Shown here piece by piece: positions 1 to 9,612 of a stretch of 58,255 nt of DNA. This stretch comes from JAUVXE01 sp964349355. Lineage in GTDB: Bacteria; Actinomycetota; Coriobacteriia; Anaerosomatales; SLCP01. The position numbers and the translations under genes are program-made. Each line of letters opens with the position of its first letter. Within the stretch, counting starts at the first letter, position 1. Under the pieces are notes generated by a model. It was not told the origin of the DNA and ran no database searches. It saw only the letters and a list, made by a program, of their open reading frames with translations. The DNA is taken from NCBI GenBank assembly GCA_964349355.1, contig CAYGFZ010000006.1:1-58255 (forward strand). Direction: 5' to 3'.

Positions 1-79
1 TGAACTGTCCACCACAACATCTTGGGGCAGGTGGCGCTAACCGACTACCCCCATTTGCTGATTCTATCTGGGGGGATGG

Positions 80-676
80 ATGAAACGCAGACTAGTCGCC
101 GCAGTGTTGACCGTTCTGCTGTTCTCGACGTTCGCATTCTTCGCCTATCAGCTCATCGGCGACAATCCTCGTGCTACGCAGGATGCCGATATGGTTATCT
201 CCCCGCGCGACGATCTTGCTCCCGGGTCGCAACTTCCTCCACGCGCTCCAGGAGGACCGACTGCCGAGGAGTTCCGGTCCGGAGACGGCGCGTACGCTCC
301 GGCTCAGCCTGACTCCTCTGGGTCAGCACCGATACCCGATCTCAGCGATCCACCGCCGAACACCCGCTCGCGCGTGAAGGTCTCCGAAGACTTCCGTAGC
401 GCCACGTTCGGGGTCGGGTTCGAGCCGATCGGCTGGATCGACTACGTTGGTCGCCCTGCTCTGATAGTCGAGGTGAGCGATGTGGAAAGCCTCACTTCGG
501 CAGACGGGATGTCGACGACACCCACCCCGGGCACCTACCTATTCGAAGTATCGCCTTCTGCCAAGGATGAGATCCGTACCATGGTTTCGCACTCGGGAGT
601 CATCGAGGTGCGGGCCCAGAACGGTATGGGTGTCTTTCGGTTGTCGTCAGCGGGTCCTGATATCGGTGGTCCATAA
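80..676 (+). CDS. Membrane-anchored or secreted protein of unknown function
   Basis: A 198-residue protein that I do not recognise. Residues 1-5 are basic (MKRRL) and residues 6-24 form a hydrophobic segment, so it is an uncleaved anchor or a signal peptide. Residues 30-95 are rich in Pro, Ser, Gly and Asp, as in a flexible wall-spanning linker. Residues 100-198 look like a small folded domain without known motifs. A run of G at 70-75 serves as ribosome binding site for the ATG at 80. It lies 41 bp upstream of the giant CWB2 protein in the same direction and may be co-transcribed with it. Function is unknown; surface location is inferred from the N-terminus. Confidence 0.75.
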   Translation: MKRRLVAAVLTVLLFSTFAFFAYQLIGDNPRATQDADMVISPRDDLAPGSQLPPRAPGGPTAEEFRSGDGAYAPAQPDSSGSAPIPDLSDPPPNTRSRVKVSEDFRSATFGVGFEPIGWIDYVGRPALIVEVSDVESLTSADGMSTTPTPGTYLFEVSPSAKDEIRTMVSHSGVIEVRAQNGMGVFRLSSAGPDIGGP

Positions 677-717
677 GAGGTGGATCGATCCGAGGGCCAT
701 GTGAGAGGGGGAACGTC

Positions 718-3700
718 GTGAGTCGAGGTGTCGGGTGGGAAGCGCGATGGCGACGAGCATTGGTCTCCGCGCTACTGAGCACGGCCATGCTCCTGTCTGT
801 GCCGCTCTCGGCGATGGCCGTGGGCGGAACGGGCGCGGCCACGGCCTCCTATGTCGGAGCACCGGACGTTACCGGGCGCGTCTACGACGCAGACCCCTAC
901 GAGGCGATCCCGTCCACTATCCATCTTTACGCGGATGTCGGCGACGACTACTACTACCACCTGGGTTTTACGGCATCAGACCCGGATACCGGGGAGTTCG
1001 AGCTCTTCTTCTCCCAGACGTTCGACGAGCCGATACAACTGTGGGCCGAGGTCGTTCCATACGCGGGTGGCTATGGACGGCCCATGACAGAGGTCGTCAC
1101 ACATCTGCCCGGAATGACAACCCATATCGATGTTCCGCTGACAGCGCTAACCCCGAGTATCACCGGAACCGTCTACAACGAGGACGGCTCCGAGATGCTC
1201 CCCGTCGCATACATCGACGTGATCGCCTACCTTTTCGTTCCCGGGGAGGGCTTTGTTGAAATCGACTGGACCTACTCAGACGGGGGTACGGGGGAGTATG
1301 CGTTCTACAGCGATTTCTCGTCGAATAAGGACTACTGGGGTCTCGACCAGGACGCACCGATCTACATCGGCTTCAATGAGTTGTGGGAAAACCGATACCA
1401 GACGCCGCAGTACTACGACCAGAAATCGGACATCTATGACGCTGATCCGATTCATCTGGTGCCCGGCGGGACCGTGAGTGGTATCGACGCCTATCTTGTC
1501 GAGCGGCCACCGCTCATCTCCGGAACCGTCTACAACGAGGACGGCTCGGAGCCGCTGGGCGGCATAGACGTCAGCGTGTACAGGTATACGCCCGAATCCG
1601 GCTTCGCGAATGACTACACTCGGGTGGGCTATGCCTACTCGGATTCCGAGACCGGGGAGTACGAGATCCACGGTCTCTGGTGGGCGACCGGTCCTGACAC
1701 GCCACTCTACATAGGGTTCGAGGATTCGGGTGCATACTACTACCCGCAGTACTTCGATCGGAAGCCCACACTTGACGAGGCCGACCCCGTTCACCTCATT
1801 CCCGATGCGACAGTGAGTGACGTGGATGCCTATCTCGTTGAGCGCCCGCCGGGCATCACCGGCACGGTCTACAACGAGGACGGCTCGGATACGTTGAGCA
1901 ACGTCTCAGTCGCGACGTATGTGTACCTTGTCGATTCTGGCTACGTGCCGGTCGGATTCGATTACGCGACCGACTCTGACGGCTCCTACGAGATTCGGGG
2001 AGTCGAGCGGGATCTTGACTACCTCGGCCTGCCCGCCGACAGTGAGATCTTCGTCAAGTTCAGTGTTTGGGACCGTCACTACTACACGCAGTACTACGAT
2101 CAAAAGTTGAGTTTCGATGAAGCGGATCCGGTCACACTGGTGCCGGGTGGCACTGCTGAAGGCATCGACGCCTACATGGTTGAGCGACCACCCTCGATAA
2201 CCGGCACTGTGTATGACGAGTCCGGTGTTCCAGCAGGCGACATCGACGTGAATGCATGGGGCTACGTCCCCGATTCAGGCTTCGTGTTTCTTGCCACGGG
2301 CTACAGCGACTATGAGACTGGGGAGTACGCTCTCTACGGACTCGACGAAACACTTGAGGAGTACGGTCTCGATCCGGAGGTCGATCCTGTCTACATAGAG
2401 TTCGAGGACTGGTGGATCGGCAAGTACTACACGCAGTACTACGACGGGAAGGACTCAATCGGGGAGGCGGATCCAATCCTCGTCGAAGACGGGGTCACGC
2501 TCGCCGGCATCGACGCCTACCTGCTCTCTCGCACACCGGAGATCACGGGAACCGTCTTCGATGAGGGCGGTGACACGGGGCTTGAAGGAATCCACGTCAC
2601 CGCCTACACGTACCTGCCGGAGTCGGGTTTCGTCGATCTCGGGCACTCTTATTCGGACGCCCAGGGTGACTACGGATTCTACCGGCTGATCGAGCGTCTC
2701 GATCGTTGGTACGACCTTGGTCCGGAGGCGCCGGTCTACGTTGAGTTCTGGGACTGGGCAGGTCGCTTCGAGACCCAGTACTACGACCGTAAGGTGGACC
2801 TCGACGCAGCGGATGCGATCGACCTCGTGGAGGACGGTACGCGCGAAGGTATCGACGCCTACCTGATCGAAGGCGAGCCCACGGTATCCGGCCGGGTGAC
2901 CGATTCTGCCACGCTCGAGCCCATCGAGGGCGTGCAGGTCAAGCTGTGGGTCAGCTGGGACGATGCCCAGGAGCAGTGGTGGGACTATTCTTTCGACCTC
3001 GAGGTGTCCACGAACGAGGACGGCGAGTACCGAGTGTTCGTTCCGTTCGATGACGTAGCCGTTGCTGTCGAGTTCTACTGTCCGTCCGGGGAGTACCTCG
3101 GACAGTTCTACGATGGTAAGTCGACGCTTGGCGAGGCGGATGTCCTCTACACGATCGATGCGCCAATCACGGGCATCGATGCCGAACTGGTCGATGTGGC
3201 CGCCCCTGTGAGTGCAGTCAACTTCGCACCTGAGGATCCTGACGGGAACGAGGGCTGGTACGTCAGCCTGCCGACGGTCGGTCTCGACGCGGTGGACGCC
3301 GGCTCCGGGGTTCACTACTCAGAGTACTCGCTTAACAGCGGGCCGTGGACCGTGATCGTCCCGGCACCCGACTGCGCCTCGGGATGCCACGCCACACCGG
3401 CGGGCTCGCCTGCGGTCAGTGGTGTCACAGACGGCTCGCACGTGCTCGCGTACCGCTCGACCGACCTTGCTGGAAACGTCGAGGAGCCCCGTACGGTCGA
3501 CTTCAAGGTGGACATGACCGCACCGACGATGCCTGCCGCTCCCTATTACACCGCGCTGACGTCGACGAGCGCGAGCATCGCGTGGGCCCCTGCAGCTGAC
3601 GCCCACTCGGGCGTCAGCTCCTACGAGCTCTGCGACGACGGTGTGCTGGTGGCCACCTTGACCGGAACCAGTTATGTCCACGCCGGCTTGGAGCCGGGCA

Positions 3701-5589
3701 GTGTGCATGCCTACACCGTCGTTGCGCGTGATGCCGCAGGTAACCGCTCCGAGTACTCGCCGGTCTTTGTCGTCACGCTCCCGGTGCTTTCGAGCGAACA
3801 GGGCGTGCCGGTCGGCGATGACGTCGAAGCGAGCGTCAGCATCGACGGCCTGACCTTCAGCGCCAAGTTCGAATCCGTCACCAAAGAGGGCACTCTCACC
3901 GTGTCTCCTCTGCCGAGCGCACCGGCGGGCCTACCGACAGGCTTCATGATGCTCGGTAACGAGCGTTACGACGTGAGCTTCACCGGTCAGATCCAGGGCT
4001 ATCTCGAGATCGCGTTTCCGTATGACACGACGATGCCCGATGCTCGTGCACGCAACCTGAAGGTGATGCACTGGAAGAACAACGGCTGGGAGGACGTGAC
4101 CGACCGGGTCGACACGGTCGCGAAGGTCGTGTGGGCGAGGGTTGCTTCGCTCTCGCCTTTCGTACTGGCCGAGCCGACGCTTCACACCATCACCGCTTCA
4201 GCGGGTGCGGGCGGCACGATCGCTCCTGAGGGCGCGGTCACCGTCGATCACGGCGCGAGCCAGACCTTCACGGTGACACCCGATGAAGGCTATGAGGTCG
4301 CAACCGTGCTTGTCGACGGCGAGCCGGCGGCGCTGACTGACGGCGCCTACACCTTCACCGGCGTGACCGACAATCACACGATAGACGTTACATTCACCAT
4401 CAAGACCTACACGCTGACCTACACCGCAGGTGCCGGAGGTACGGTTTTTGGCGATCTTGTTCAGACGGTCGCGCACGGGTCGGCCGGCACGGCCGTGACA
4501 GCGGTACCGAATGTCGGCTACCGGTTTGTGCGGTGGTCCGACGGGCTCACGACCGCAGTACGCACCGATTCCGGTGTCACCGGCAACGTCACCGTCGAGG
4601 CCGTCTTTGCTGCAGAGGTGGTCGACCCCGACCCCGAACCCGACCCCGCAAAGCCGCTGCCGCCCATCGTCAAGGGCGACAACCGCTTCGCGACCGCCAT
4701 CGCAGGCTCGAAGGCGGCCTATCCTAACGGCGCTCCTGCCGTCGTGATCGCCACAGGCGAGCACTTCGCAGACGCCCTTGGCGGTGCTGGTCTTGCAGGG
4801 GCATTGAAGTCCCCGCTCCTGCTCACCGAGAAGGCATCCCTTCCCGGTCCGGTGATGACCGAGGTCGATCGCCTGAAGGCCAAGCGCGCCTACATCCTCG
4901 GCGGCACCGGTGCTGTCTCTGCAAACGTCGAGTCGGCGCTGAAGTCCAAGCTCGGCGACAAGAATGTCATCCGCATCGCAGGCTCGAACCGCTACCAGAC
5001 CGCAGAGCGTGTGGCAGCAGAGACCATCAAGGTCTTGAACGCATCCGGCGGCTACGAGGGAGACGCCTTCATCGCTACGGGAGCGAACTTCCCCGACGCA
5101 CTCGGGGCCTCGCCTGTGGCAGCTTCACAAGGCATGCCGGTCTTCCTCGCAGACCCCGCACGCAGCTCCGTGAACCTGCCTGCAAGCGTGAAGCGAGTGT
5201 GGATCACAGGAGGCAACGCGGTCGTCTCGGCTCAGGTCGAAGCATCGCTTAAGCGAAGTCTCGGCAACGCAAGCGTCAACCGCCTGGCCGGAGGCAACCG
5301 GTTCGAGACCGCAGCAGCGGTCGCGAAGTTCGGCGCGGGCAGCAAGGGCATGACCTGGAACGGCGTCGGTATCACGACCGGCATGAACTTCCCCGACGCG
5401 CTCGCCGCAGGACCGGTGCTTGGCTCACGCAACTCAGTCATGTTGCTCACTGACACCAACTCGGTCCCCGCGCCGACCAGGAGTGCGCTTGCCACCAACA
5501 AGAGCAAGATCAGCAAGGTCACCTTCTTCGGAGGCGATGCCGCAGTGCCGCCTGGTGTGCGCACTACGGTGAACAACCTGATCAAGTAG
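718..5589 (+). CDS. Giant CWB2-anchored surface protein with seven regulatory-like repeats
   Basis: A 1623-residue exported wall protein. It starts at GTG 718 behind GAGAGGGGG; residues 1-35 are a signal peptide ending in AMA. Residues about 47-825 hold seven repeats opening with variants of ITGTVYNEDGS and closing with a QYYD...ADP...GIDAYL pattern, typical of carboxypeptidase-regulatory-like/Cna-B beta-sandwiches. Residues about 829-935 resemble an Ig/OmpL47-like domain and 938-1020 a fibronectin type III domain. A further beta domain (about 1040-1154) and two bacterial-repeat domains (about 1156-1300, GAGGT) follow. Three CWB2 repeats (about 1316-1623) should bind the wall non-covalently through an anionic glycopolymer, as CWB2 does in Clostridioides. 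It is probably a stalk-like adhesin or S-layer-associated protein; no enzyme domain is seen. Confidence 0.9.
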   Translation: MSRGVGWEARWRRALVSALLSTAMLLSVPLSAMAVGGTGAATASYVGAPDVTGRVYDADPYEAIPSTIHLYADVGDDYYYHLGFTASDPDTGEFELFFSQTFDEPIQLWAEVVPYAGGYGRPMTEVVTHLPGMTTHIDVPLTALTPSITGTVYNEDGSEMLPVAYIDVIAYLFVPGEGFVEIDWTYSDGGTGEYAFYSDFSSNKDYWGLDQDAPIYIGFNELWENRYQTPQYYDQKSDIYDADPIHLVPGGTVSGIDAYLVERPPLISGTVYNEDGSEPLGGIDVSVYRYTPESGFANDYTRVGYAYSDSETGEYEIHGLWWATGPDTPLYIGFEDSGAYYYPQYFDRKPTLDEADPVHLIPDATVSDVDAYLVERPPGITGTVYNEDGSDTLSNVSVATYVYLVDSGYVPVGFDYATDSDGSYEIRGVERDLDYLGLPADSEIFVKFSVWDRHYYTQYYDQKLSFDEADPVTLVPGGTAEGIDAYMVERPPSITGTVYDESGVPAGDIDVNAWGYVPDSGFVFLATGYSDYETGEYALYGLDETLEEYGLDPEVDPVYIEFEDWWIGKYYTQYYDGKDSIGEADPILVEDGVTLAGIDAYLLSRTPEITGTVFDEGGDTGLEGIHVTAYTYLPESGFVDLGHSYSDAQGDYGFYRLIERLDRWYDLGPEAPVYVEFWDWAGRFETQYYDRKVDLDAADAIDLVEDGTREGIDAYLIEGEPTVSGRVTDSATLEPIEGVQVKLWVSWDDAQEQWWDYSFDLEVSTNEDGEYRVFVPFDDVAVAVEFYCPSGEYLGQFYDGKSTLGEADVLYTIDAPITGIDAELVDVAAPVSAVNFAPEDPDGNEGWYVSLPTVGLDAVDAGSGVHYSEYSLNSGPWTVIVPAPDCASGCHATPAGSPAVSGVTDGSHVLAYRSTDLAGNVEEPRTVDFKVDMTAPTMPAAPYYTALTSTSASIAWAPAADAHSGVSSYELCDDGVLVATLTGTSYVHAGLEPGSVHAYTVVARDAAGNRSEYSPVFVVTLPVLSSEQGVPVGDDVEASVSIDGLTFSAKFESVTKEGTLTVSPLPSAPAGLPTGFMMLGNERYDVSFTGQIQGYLEIAFPYDTTMPDARARNLKVMHWKNNGWEDVTDRVDTVAKVVWARVASLSPFVLAEPTLHTITASAGAGGTIAPEGAVTVDHGASQTFTVTPDEGYEVATVLVDGEPAALTDGAYTFTGVTDNHTIDVTFTIKTYTLTYTAGAGGTVFGDLVQTVAHGSAGTAVTAVPNVGYRFVRWSDGLTTAVRTDSGVTGNVTVEAVFAAEVVDPDPEPDPAKPLPPIVKGDNRFATAIAGSKAAYPNGAPAVVIATGEHFADALGGAGLAGALKSPLLLTEKASLPGPVMTEVDRLKAKRAYILGGTGAVSANVESALKSKLGDKNVIRIAGSNRYQTAERVAAETIKVLNASGGYEGDAFIATGANFPDALGASPVAASQGMPVFLADPARSSVNLPASVKRVWITGGNAVVSAQVEASLKRSLGNASVNRLAGGNRFETAAAVAKFGAGSKGMTWNGVGITTGMNFPDALAAGPVLGSRNSVMLLTDTNSVPAPTRSALATNKSKISKVTFFGGDAAVPPGVRTTVNNLIK

Positions 5590-5667
5590 GCGACACCCCT
5601 GCTCGTCGTCGCTTGGCAAGGGTGGCTCGCCGGTGACTGATGTGAGTACGAAACGGATGCGCACGCA

Positions 5668-5693
5668 ACGAGGGCCCCTCCAGGGGCCCTCGT
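5668..5693 (+). terminator. Rho-independent-type terminator after the giant surface protein
   Basis: A perfect 11-bp inverted repeat (ACGAGGGCCCC / GGGGCCCTCGT) with a TCCA loop lies 79 bp past the stop at 5589. The following CATTTCT is only weakly T-rich, so termination strength is uncertain. The stem is palindromic and could act on either strand, but only the plus-strand gene ends nearby. Confidence 0.7.
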
Positions 5694-5866
5694 CATTTCT
5701 GGGAGGGCGGGCGGTTTGCACGTCTTTTCGGGTACATTACTGAGTTGTAGACCGGTCATCGGCGACCCCGTCGCTCCCTCTCACCTGACGCTGACCGTTC
5801 GCAGGCGCGACCGAGTGTGCGGATTTCATGTTCGTGTGCATCGGGACTCTTCTGAGGGGAGAGGTC

Positions 5867-7753
5867 ATGCGACGTTCGCGGTCAGTCTTCTTCGGCGTTC
5901 TTTCGGTGGTCTTCCTGTGTTCCGGCGCCATCCTTGCCTTCGCTGCCATCGGCGACTTCCTGGGGATGTGGGGCACGCTCGGGAGCGCGGACGGGCAGTT
6001 GGAGAGGCCCTTCGGGGTTGCAAGTGCACCGAATGGCGATGTCTACGTTGCAGACGCCCACAACCAACGAATCCAGTACTTCAGTGCGACCGGTGCCTAC
6101 AAGGGTAAGTGGGGTACGGCCGGGACAGGTGATGGTCAGTTCGCGACTCCCGTAGATGTCGCAGTCGCTGCGAATGGTGACGTGTACGTGGTCGAGCGGC
6201 ATGGCAACCGGGTCCAGTACTTCAGTGCGACCGGCGTCTACAAGGGACAGTGGGGCTCGTTTGGCACGGGTGCCGGAGAGTTCGGAGGGCCCTGGGGGAT
6301 CGCCGTCGCGCCCAACGGCGATGTGTACGTGGCCGACACGGGCAACGACCGTATTCAGTACTTCAGCCCGGCGGGTGTCTACAAGGGCCAGTGGGGAGTC
6401 AACGGTTCGGGCGATGGAGAGCTGAAGACGCCGTACGATGTCGCGGTGGCTCCAGGTGGGGACGTCTACGTTGCAGACACGACGAACTGGCGCATCCAGT
6501 ACTTCACACCGACCGGTACCTACAAGGGTGAGTGGGGCTCCGCGGGTTCCACGGACGGGGCGTTCAACAACCATCGCGCGCTCGCGGTCGCGTGGAACGG
6601 CGACGTCTACGTCGCCGACACCTTCGGCGACCGTATCCAGTACTTCAGTGCGACGGGCACCTACAAGGGCAAGTGGGGCTCGAACGGCACGGGGGTAGGA
6701 CAGTTCACTCAGCCGCACGGCATCGACGTGGCCTTATCGGGAAACGTATACGTTGCCGACACGCTCAACGACCGCATCCAGTACTTCGAGGGTCCGCCCC
6801 CGGTCCCGCCTCTACCTGCCTCCATCTCTGTAGCGGGCGTCGACCGCTACTCGACCGCCGTCAAGGCCTCGCAGATCGCTTTCCCGATCGGTGCCGAAAC
6901 GGTGGTGATCGCCACGGGGGCTAACTGGCCCGACGCGCTCGGCGGCACTTCGCTCGCAGGGGTCGTGGGTGGGCCGATCCTGCTCGTGGAGCGTGAGAAT
7001 GTCCCGAGCGCGGTGATGAGCGAGATCACGCGCTTGAAGGCCAAGCGCGCCTTCATCCTCGGCGGGCCGAGCGCGGTGGGCGAGAAGGTCGAGTCGGCGC
7101 TCAAGACCAAGCTCGGGACCGCCAAAGTGACGCGCATCGCTGGCTCTGACCGCTACCAGACCGCGGACCGCGTGGGACTGCGGGTGATCTCTGAGCTCGG
7201 AACCGCCTACGACGGCACCGCGTTCGTGGCGACAGGAGGAGACTTCCCCGACGCACTCGCCGCAGCACCGCTCGCTGCACGTCAGCGTTGGCCGCTCTTC
7301 CTCGCCGACCCGGCCACGGGCCTGAGCAGCGGTACGAAGGCGGCGATGGCCAAGGTCGACCGGGCGATCATCCTCGGCGGCACGGCAGTCGTGCCCAAGG
7401 CGACCGAGGACGTCATCAAGGCGATGCCGGGGAAGACTACGAGACGCCTGTGGGGTCCCGACCGCTACGCGACCGCGGTGGTGGTCGCCAACTACGCGGT
7501 CGACAGCAAGGCGCACACCTGGAACCGGGTGGGCATCACCACCGGCATCGATTTCCCCGACGCGCTCGCCGGTGGCGTGCTGCAGGGCAAGATGGGCTCG
7601 GTGATGCTGCTCACCGCTCCGACCGCGCTGAATCCGCGGACCGCCAACGTACTCTCGGCCAACAAGTCCAAGATCACGACCGTGACGTTCTTCGGCGGGA
7701 CGAAGGCGGTGAGCACGAAGGTCCGCACCGATGTGGGCAACCTGGTGAAGTAG
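5867..7753 (+). CDS. NHL-repeat beta-propeller protein with CWB2 wall anchor
   Basis: A 628-residue exported protein. I prefer ATG 5867 over the upstream ATG 5828: GAGGGGAGAG precedes it at good spacing and it opens a clean signal peptide (MRRSRSVFFGV, then a hydrophobic stretch). Residues about 34-310 hold six NHL units, each with a GDVYVAD-type strand, an RIQYF strand and a YKG-WG closing strand, enough for one six-bladed propeller that usually binds protein, glycan or nucleic acid ligands. Residues about 315-628 are three CWB2 repeats close in sequence to those of the preceding gene, so both probably use the same wall polymer as anchor. The ligand is unknown. It converges on the minus-strand cassette ending at 7783. 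Confidence 0.9.
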   Translation: MRRSRSVFFGVLSVVFLCSGAILAFAAIGDFLGMWGTLGSADGQLERPFGVASAPNGDVYVADAHNQRIQYFSATGAYKGKWGTAGTGDGQFATPVDVAVAANGDVYVVERHGNRVQYFSATGVYKGQWGSFGTGAGEFGGPWGIAVAPNGDVYVADTGNDRIQYFSPAGVYKGQWGVNGSGDGELKTPYDVAVAPGGDVYVADTTNWRIQYFTPTGTYKGEWGSAGSTDGAFNNHRALAVAWNGDVYVADTFGDRIQYFSATGTYKGKWGSNGTGVGQFTQPHGIDVALSGNVYVADTLNDRIQYFEGPPPVPPLPASISVAGVDRYSTAVKASQIAFPIGAETVVIATGANWPDALGGTSLAGVVGGPILLVERENVPSAVMSEITRLKAKRAFILGGPSAVGEKVESALKTKLGTAKVTRIAGSDRYQTADRVGLRVISELGTAYDGTAFVATGGDFPDALAAAPLAARQRWPLFLADPATGLSSGTKAAMAKVDRAIILGGTAVVPKATEDVIKAMPGKTTRRLWGPDRYATAVVVANYAVDSKAHTWNRVGITTGIDFPDALAGGVLQGKMGSVMLLTAPTALNPRTANVLSANKSKITTVTFFGGTKAVSTKVRTDVGNLVK

Positions 7754-7765
7754 CGCCAATAGGTG

Positions 7766-7791
7766 CGCAACCGTCAGTCGTCTTACTGCGT
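7766..7791 (+). repeat. 26-bp direct repeat, left copy
   Basis: This 26-bp sequence recurs at 10661-10686 with one mismatch (position 20, A here and G there). Both copies overlap the stop region of a minus-strand gene, and the mismatch decides the stop: TAA here, CAA in the other copy. The two copies bracket the three-gene GT-C/EamA/GT2 cassette. Confidence 0.8.
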
Positions 7792-9243
7792 TTCGCTCCC
7801 GACTCGTCTCCAGACCGTGAGCGTGTCGTTGCGCTGCTCGAACGACGCCACCTCGTCGAAGTGTGCGGGGTCGACCTCGCCAATCGTCACGAGGAAGGTG
7901 CCAGGCTCCTCGGAGTACGGCACCTCGGTGTCGAGGAAGAGCCGCGCGCTGCCGTTGACGGGAGCGTCGGGGGGTTCGAGCGTGTTGCGGTCGAACGCGA
8001 AGCCGCTGTAGTAGTTGAGCGAGTACAGGTCGTAGCGCGATGTCACCCACACTGTGGCGGGCTGATGCTCGTCGAGGACGTCTGAAACCGAGCGGACGGC
8101 GGCCCAGCGCGTGTTCTTCTGGAAGCCCTTTACGGTGTCGGGCACGAGCGCGTGCATCGAGTTGAGCATGAGCACGAGCGCGAGTCCCACGAGCAGCCTG
8201 CGTGCGATGTGGACCTTGGAGCGGGCCGCCGTGGCGATACCGGCCGAGGCGAGCAGGACCGTTGGCGCGACGAGGGGCTCGGCGTACCGGTAGCTGTTGT
8301 CTAGTCCGTGCCAGCCGCTCACGACGTCGAGGTAGAACCAGAATCCGAGCGCCCAGACGAGCATGAGGACTGAGCGGCCCTTCTGGTCGAACGCGGCGTA
8401 GATGGCGCCGAGCGTCAGGAGTGGCAGGACCCAGATGAGTGAGGGCGTGGTGAGCATGAGTTCGAGGAAGGTCTCCTCGCGCTCGAAGAAGCCGGTCTGC
8501 TGGTAGCTCGCGTAGAACTCGGCTGTTCTGCGCCAGTCGATGATCGGATCGCCGGTGAGCGCGAAGAGCACCGCTGCCGCCGCTACGAGCGCGGCGCCCA
8601 GGCCGGCGAGAGCCCACAGCGAGCGCTTCCAGCGGGTGCGGTCCAGGATTGCTCCGACGGCCAGGATGCCGGGCAGGAAGACGATCGCGTTGACGCGGGT
8701 CAGGTAGGCGAGGCCGAGCGCGAAGCCCGCGCCGATGGCCCATGTCAGCCACCGCTCGTCGCGGATGATGGCGCGAACCGCGCAGTAGACCGCAAGCACG
8801 GTGAAGAATCCCTGGATGGGATCGGGGAGGAGTTGGGTTCCCAGCTCGGCCTGCATCGGCATGACCGCCATGATGAGGCCCGCGATGAGCCCCGTGCGCC
8901 AGCCCCAGAGCTCACGGCCGAGCAGGATGGTGACGAGTACCGTGCCGAGCGAGCAGATGAACGGCCAGAGTACCGAGGCCCACTCTCCCCATCCAAGGAG
9001 TGCGTTGGACGCGAGTAGCGGACCGATGAGCGGCAGTCTGCTCGAAGCGTAGAAGACGCTCTCATCGAACAGCGAGCCGCCCGAGAGCACGTGGTTGCTC
9101 AACTCGAGGTAGCGGAACATGTCGAGTCGGCAGATGCCCACGAAGTTAGCAGCGCGCACCCACGCTGCGATAACTACAATTACCGCAGCCAGCGCAGGAC
9201 CTGCCAAACGCCAATGGGCACTGCGATGCGCCGCGCCGGCCAC
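7783..9243 (-). CDS. GT39/ArnT-like membrane glycosyltransferase (GT-C fold)
   Basis: A 486-residue polytopic protein with about ten hydrophobic segments in the first 390 residues and a hydrophilic C-terminal domain. The first outer loop carries acidic residues (RLDMFRYLE), as in dolichyl-phosphate-mannose:protein mannosyltransferases and ArnT, which take a sugar from a polyprenyl phosphate on the outer membrane face and pass it to lipid or protein. It starts with GTG directly after the stop of the EamA-like gene, so the two are translationally linked. Together with the GT2 and the 4-TM protein it forms an ArnC-E-T-like cassette. Sugar and acceptor cannot be read from the sequence. The stop lies inside the 26-bp repeat. 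Confidence 0.82.
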   Translation of the reverse strand: MAGAAHRSAHWRLAGPALAAVIVVIAAWVRAANFVGICRLDMFRYLELSNHVLSGGSLFDESVFYASSRLPLIGPLLASNALLGWGEWASVLWPFICSLGTVLVTILLGRELWGWRTGLIAGLIMAVMPMQAELGTQLLPDPIQGFFTVLAVYCAVRAIIRDERWLTWAIGAGFALGLAYLTRVNAIVFLPGILAVGAILDRTRWKRSLWALAGLGAALVAAAAVLFALTGDPIIDWRRTAEFYASYQQTGFFEREETFLELMLTTPSLIWVLPLLTLGAIYAAFDQKGRSVLMLVWALGFWFYLDVVSGWHGLDNSYRYAEPLVAPTVLLASAGIATAARSKVHIARRLLVGLALVLMLNSMHALVPDTVKGFQKNTRWAAVRSVSDVLDEHQPATVWVTSRYDLYSLNYYSGFAFDRNTLEPPDAPVNGSARLFLDTEVPYSEEPGTFLVTIGEVDPAHFDEVASFEQRNDTLTVWRRVGSETQ

Positions 9244-9612
9244 TTACGACCGTCCGACTAGGATGGCGCCGGCGATCACGAGCAGGATCCCTGAGATTCT
9301 CATGGTGCTTATCTGTTCGCCGAACACAAGCCACCCCGACAGGGAGACAAGGACATAGGAGAGGCCGAGGATAGGGTATCCCCACGACAGGTCGTTGCTT
9401 GCTAGTACGAGCATCCACAGCACCACCGAGCCCGCGAACAGGAAGAGCCCGAACCACACCTGCCACGCGAGAGCCGCCTCGCGCACGAACGTCAGAATGT
9501 GTGCCTTGTCGTCTTCCCGGAGGCGGTTCAGGCCGAGTTTCAGGTAGGTCTGTCCCACGGCGCTCAGAGCGACGGACATCAGCAAGAAAGCTACGGCTCG
9601 GAATCCTGTCAC
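9244..9612 (-). CDS. EamA/SMR-family 4-TM protein, ArnE-like candidate flippase
   Basis: A 122-residue protein with four hydrophobic segments and the half-EamA/SMR layout (GYPILGLSYVLVSL, then GWLVFGE). A much longer open frame exists upstream, but it is the antisense-like shadow of the GT2 gene. GTG at 9612 overlaps the GT2 stop as GTGA, which fixes the start. Proteins of this size beside a polyprenyl-phosphate GT2 and an ArnT-like GT-C often move the lipid-linked sugar across the membrane (ArnE/ArnF model). This role is inferred from context; a small-molecule exporter is the alternative. Confidence 0.75.
   Translation of the reverse strand: MTGFRAVAFLLMSVALSAVGQTYLKLGLNRLREDDKAHILTFVREAALAWQVWFGLFLFAGSVVLWMLVLASNDLSWGYPILGLSYVLVSLSGWLVFGEQISTMRISGILLVIAGAILVGRS

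Noticed and set aside
2455..3315. 286-codon minus-strand frame inside the giant surface protein gene
   Set aside because: Antisense to a repeat-containing real gene; no ribosome site or recognisable domain.
5701..5866. Possible riboswitch or leader RNA before the NHL/CWB2 gene
   Set aside because: Checked for c-di-GMP-type and other familiar conserved cores; none seen.
6812..8752. 646-codon minus-strand open frame over the NHL/CWB2 gene end and the GT-C gene
   Set aside because: GC-rich shadow frame with Arg/His-rich translation; the GT39-like gene and the CWB2 gene explain the DNA.
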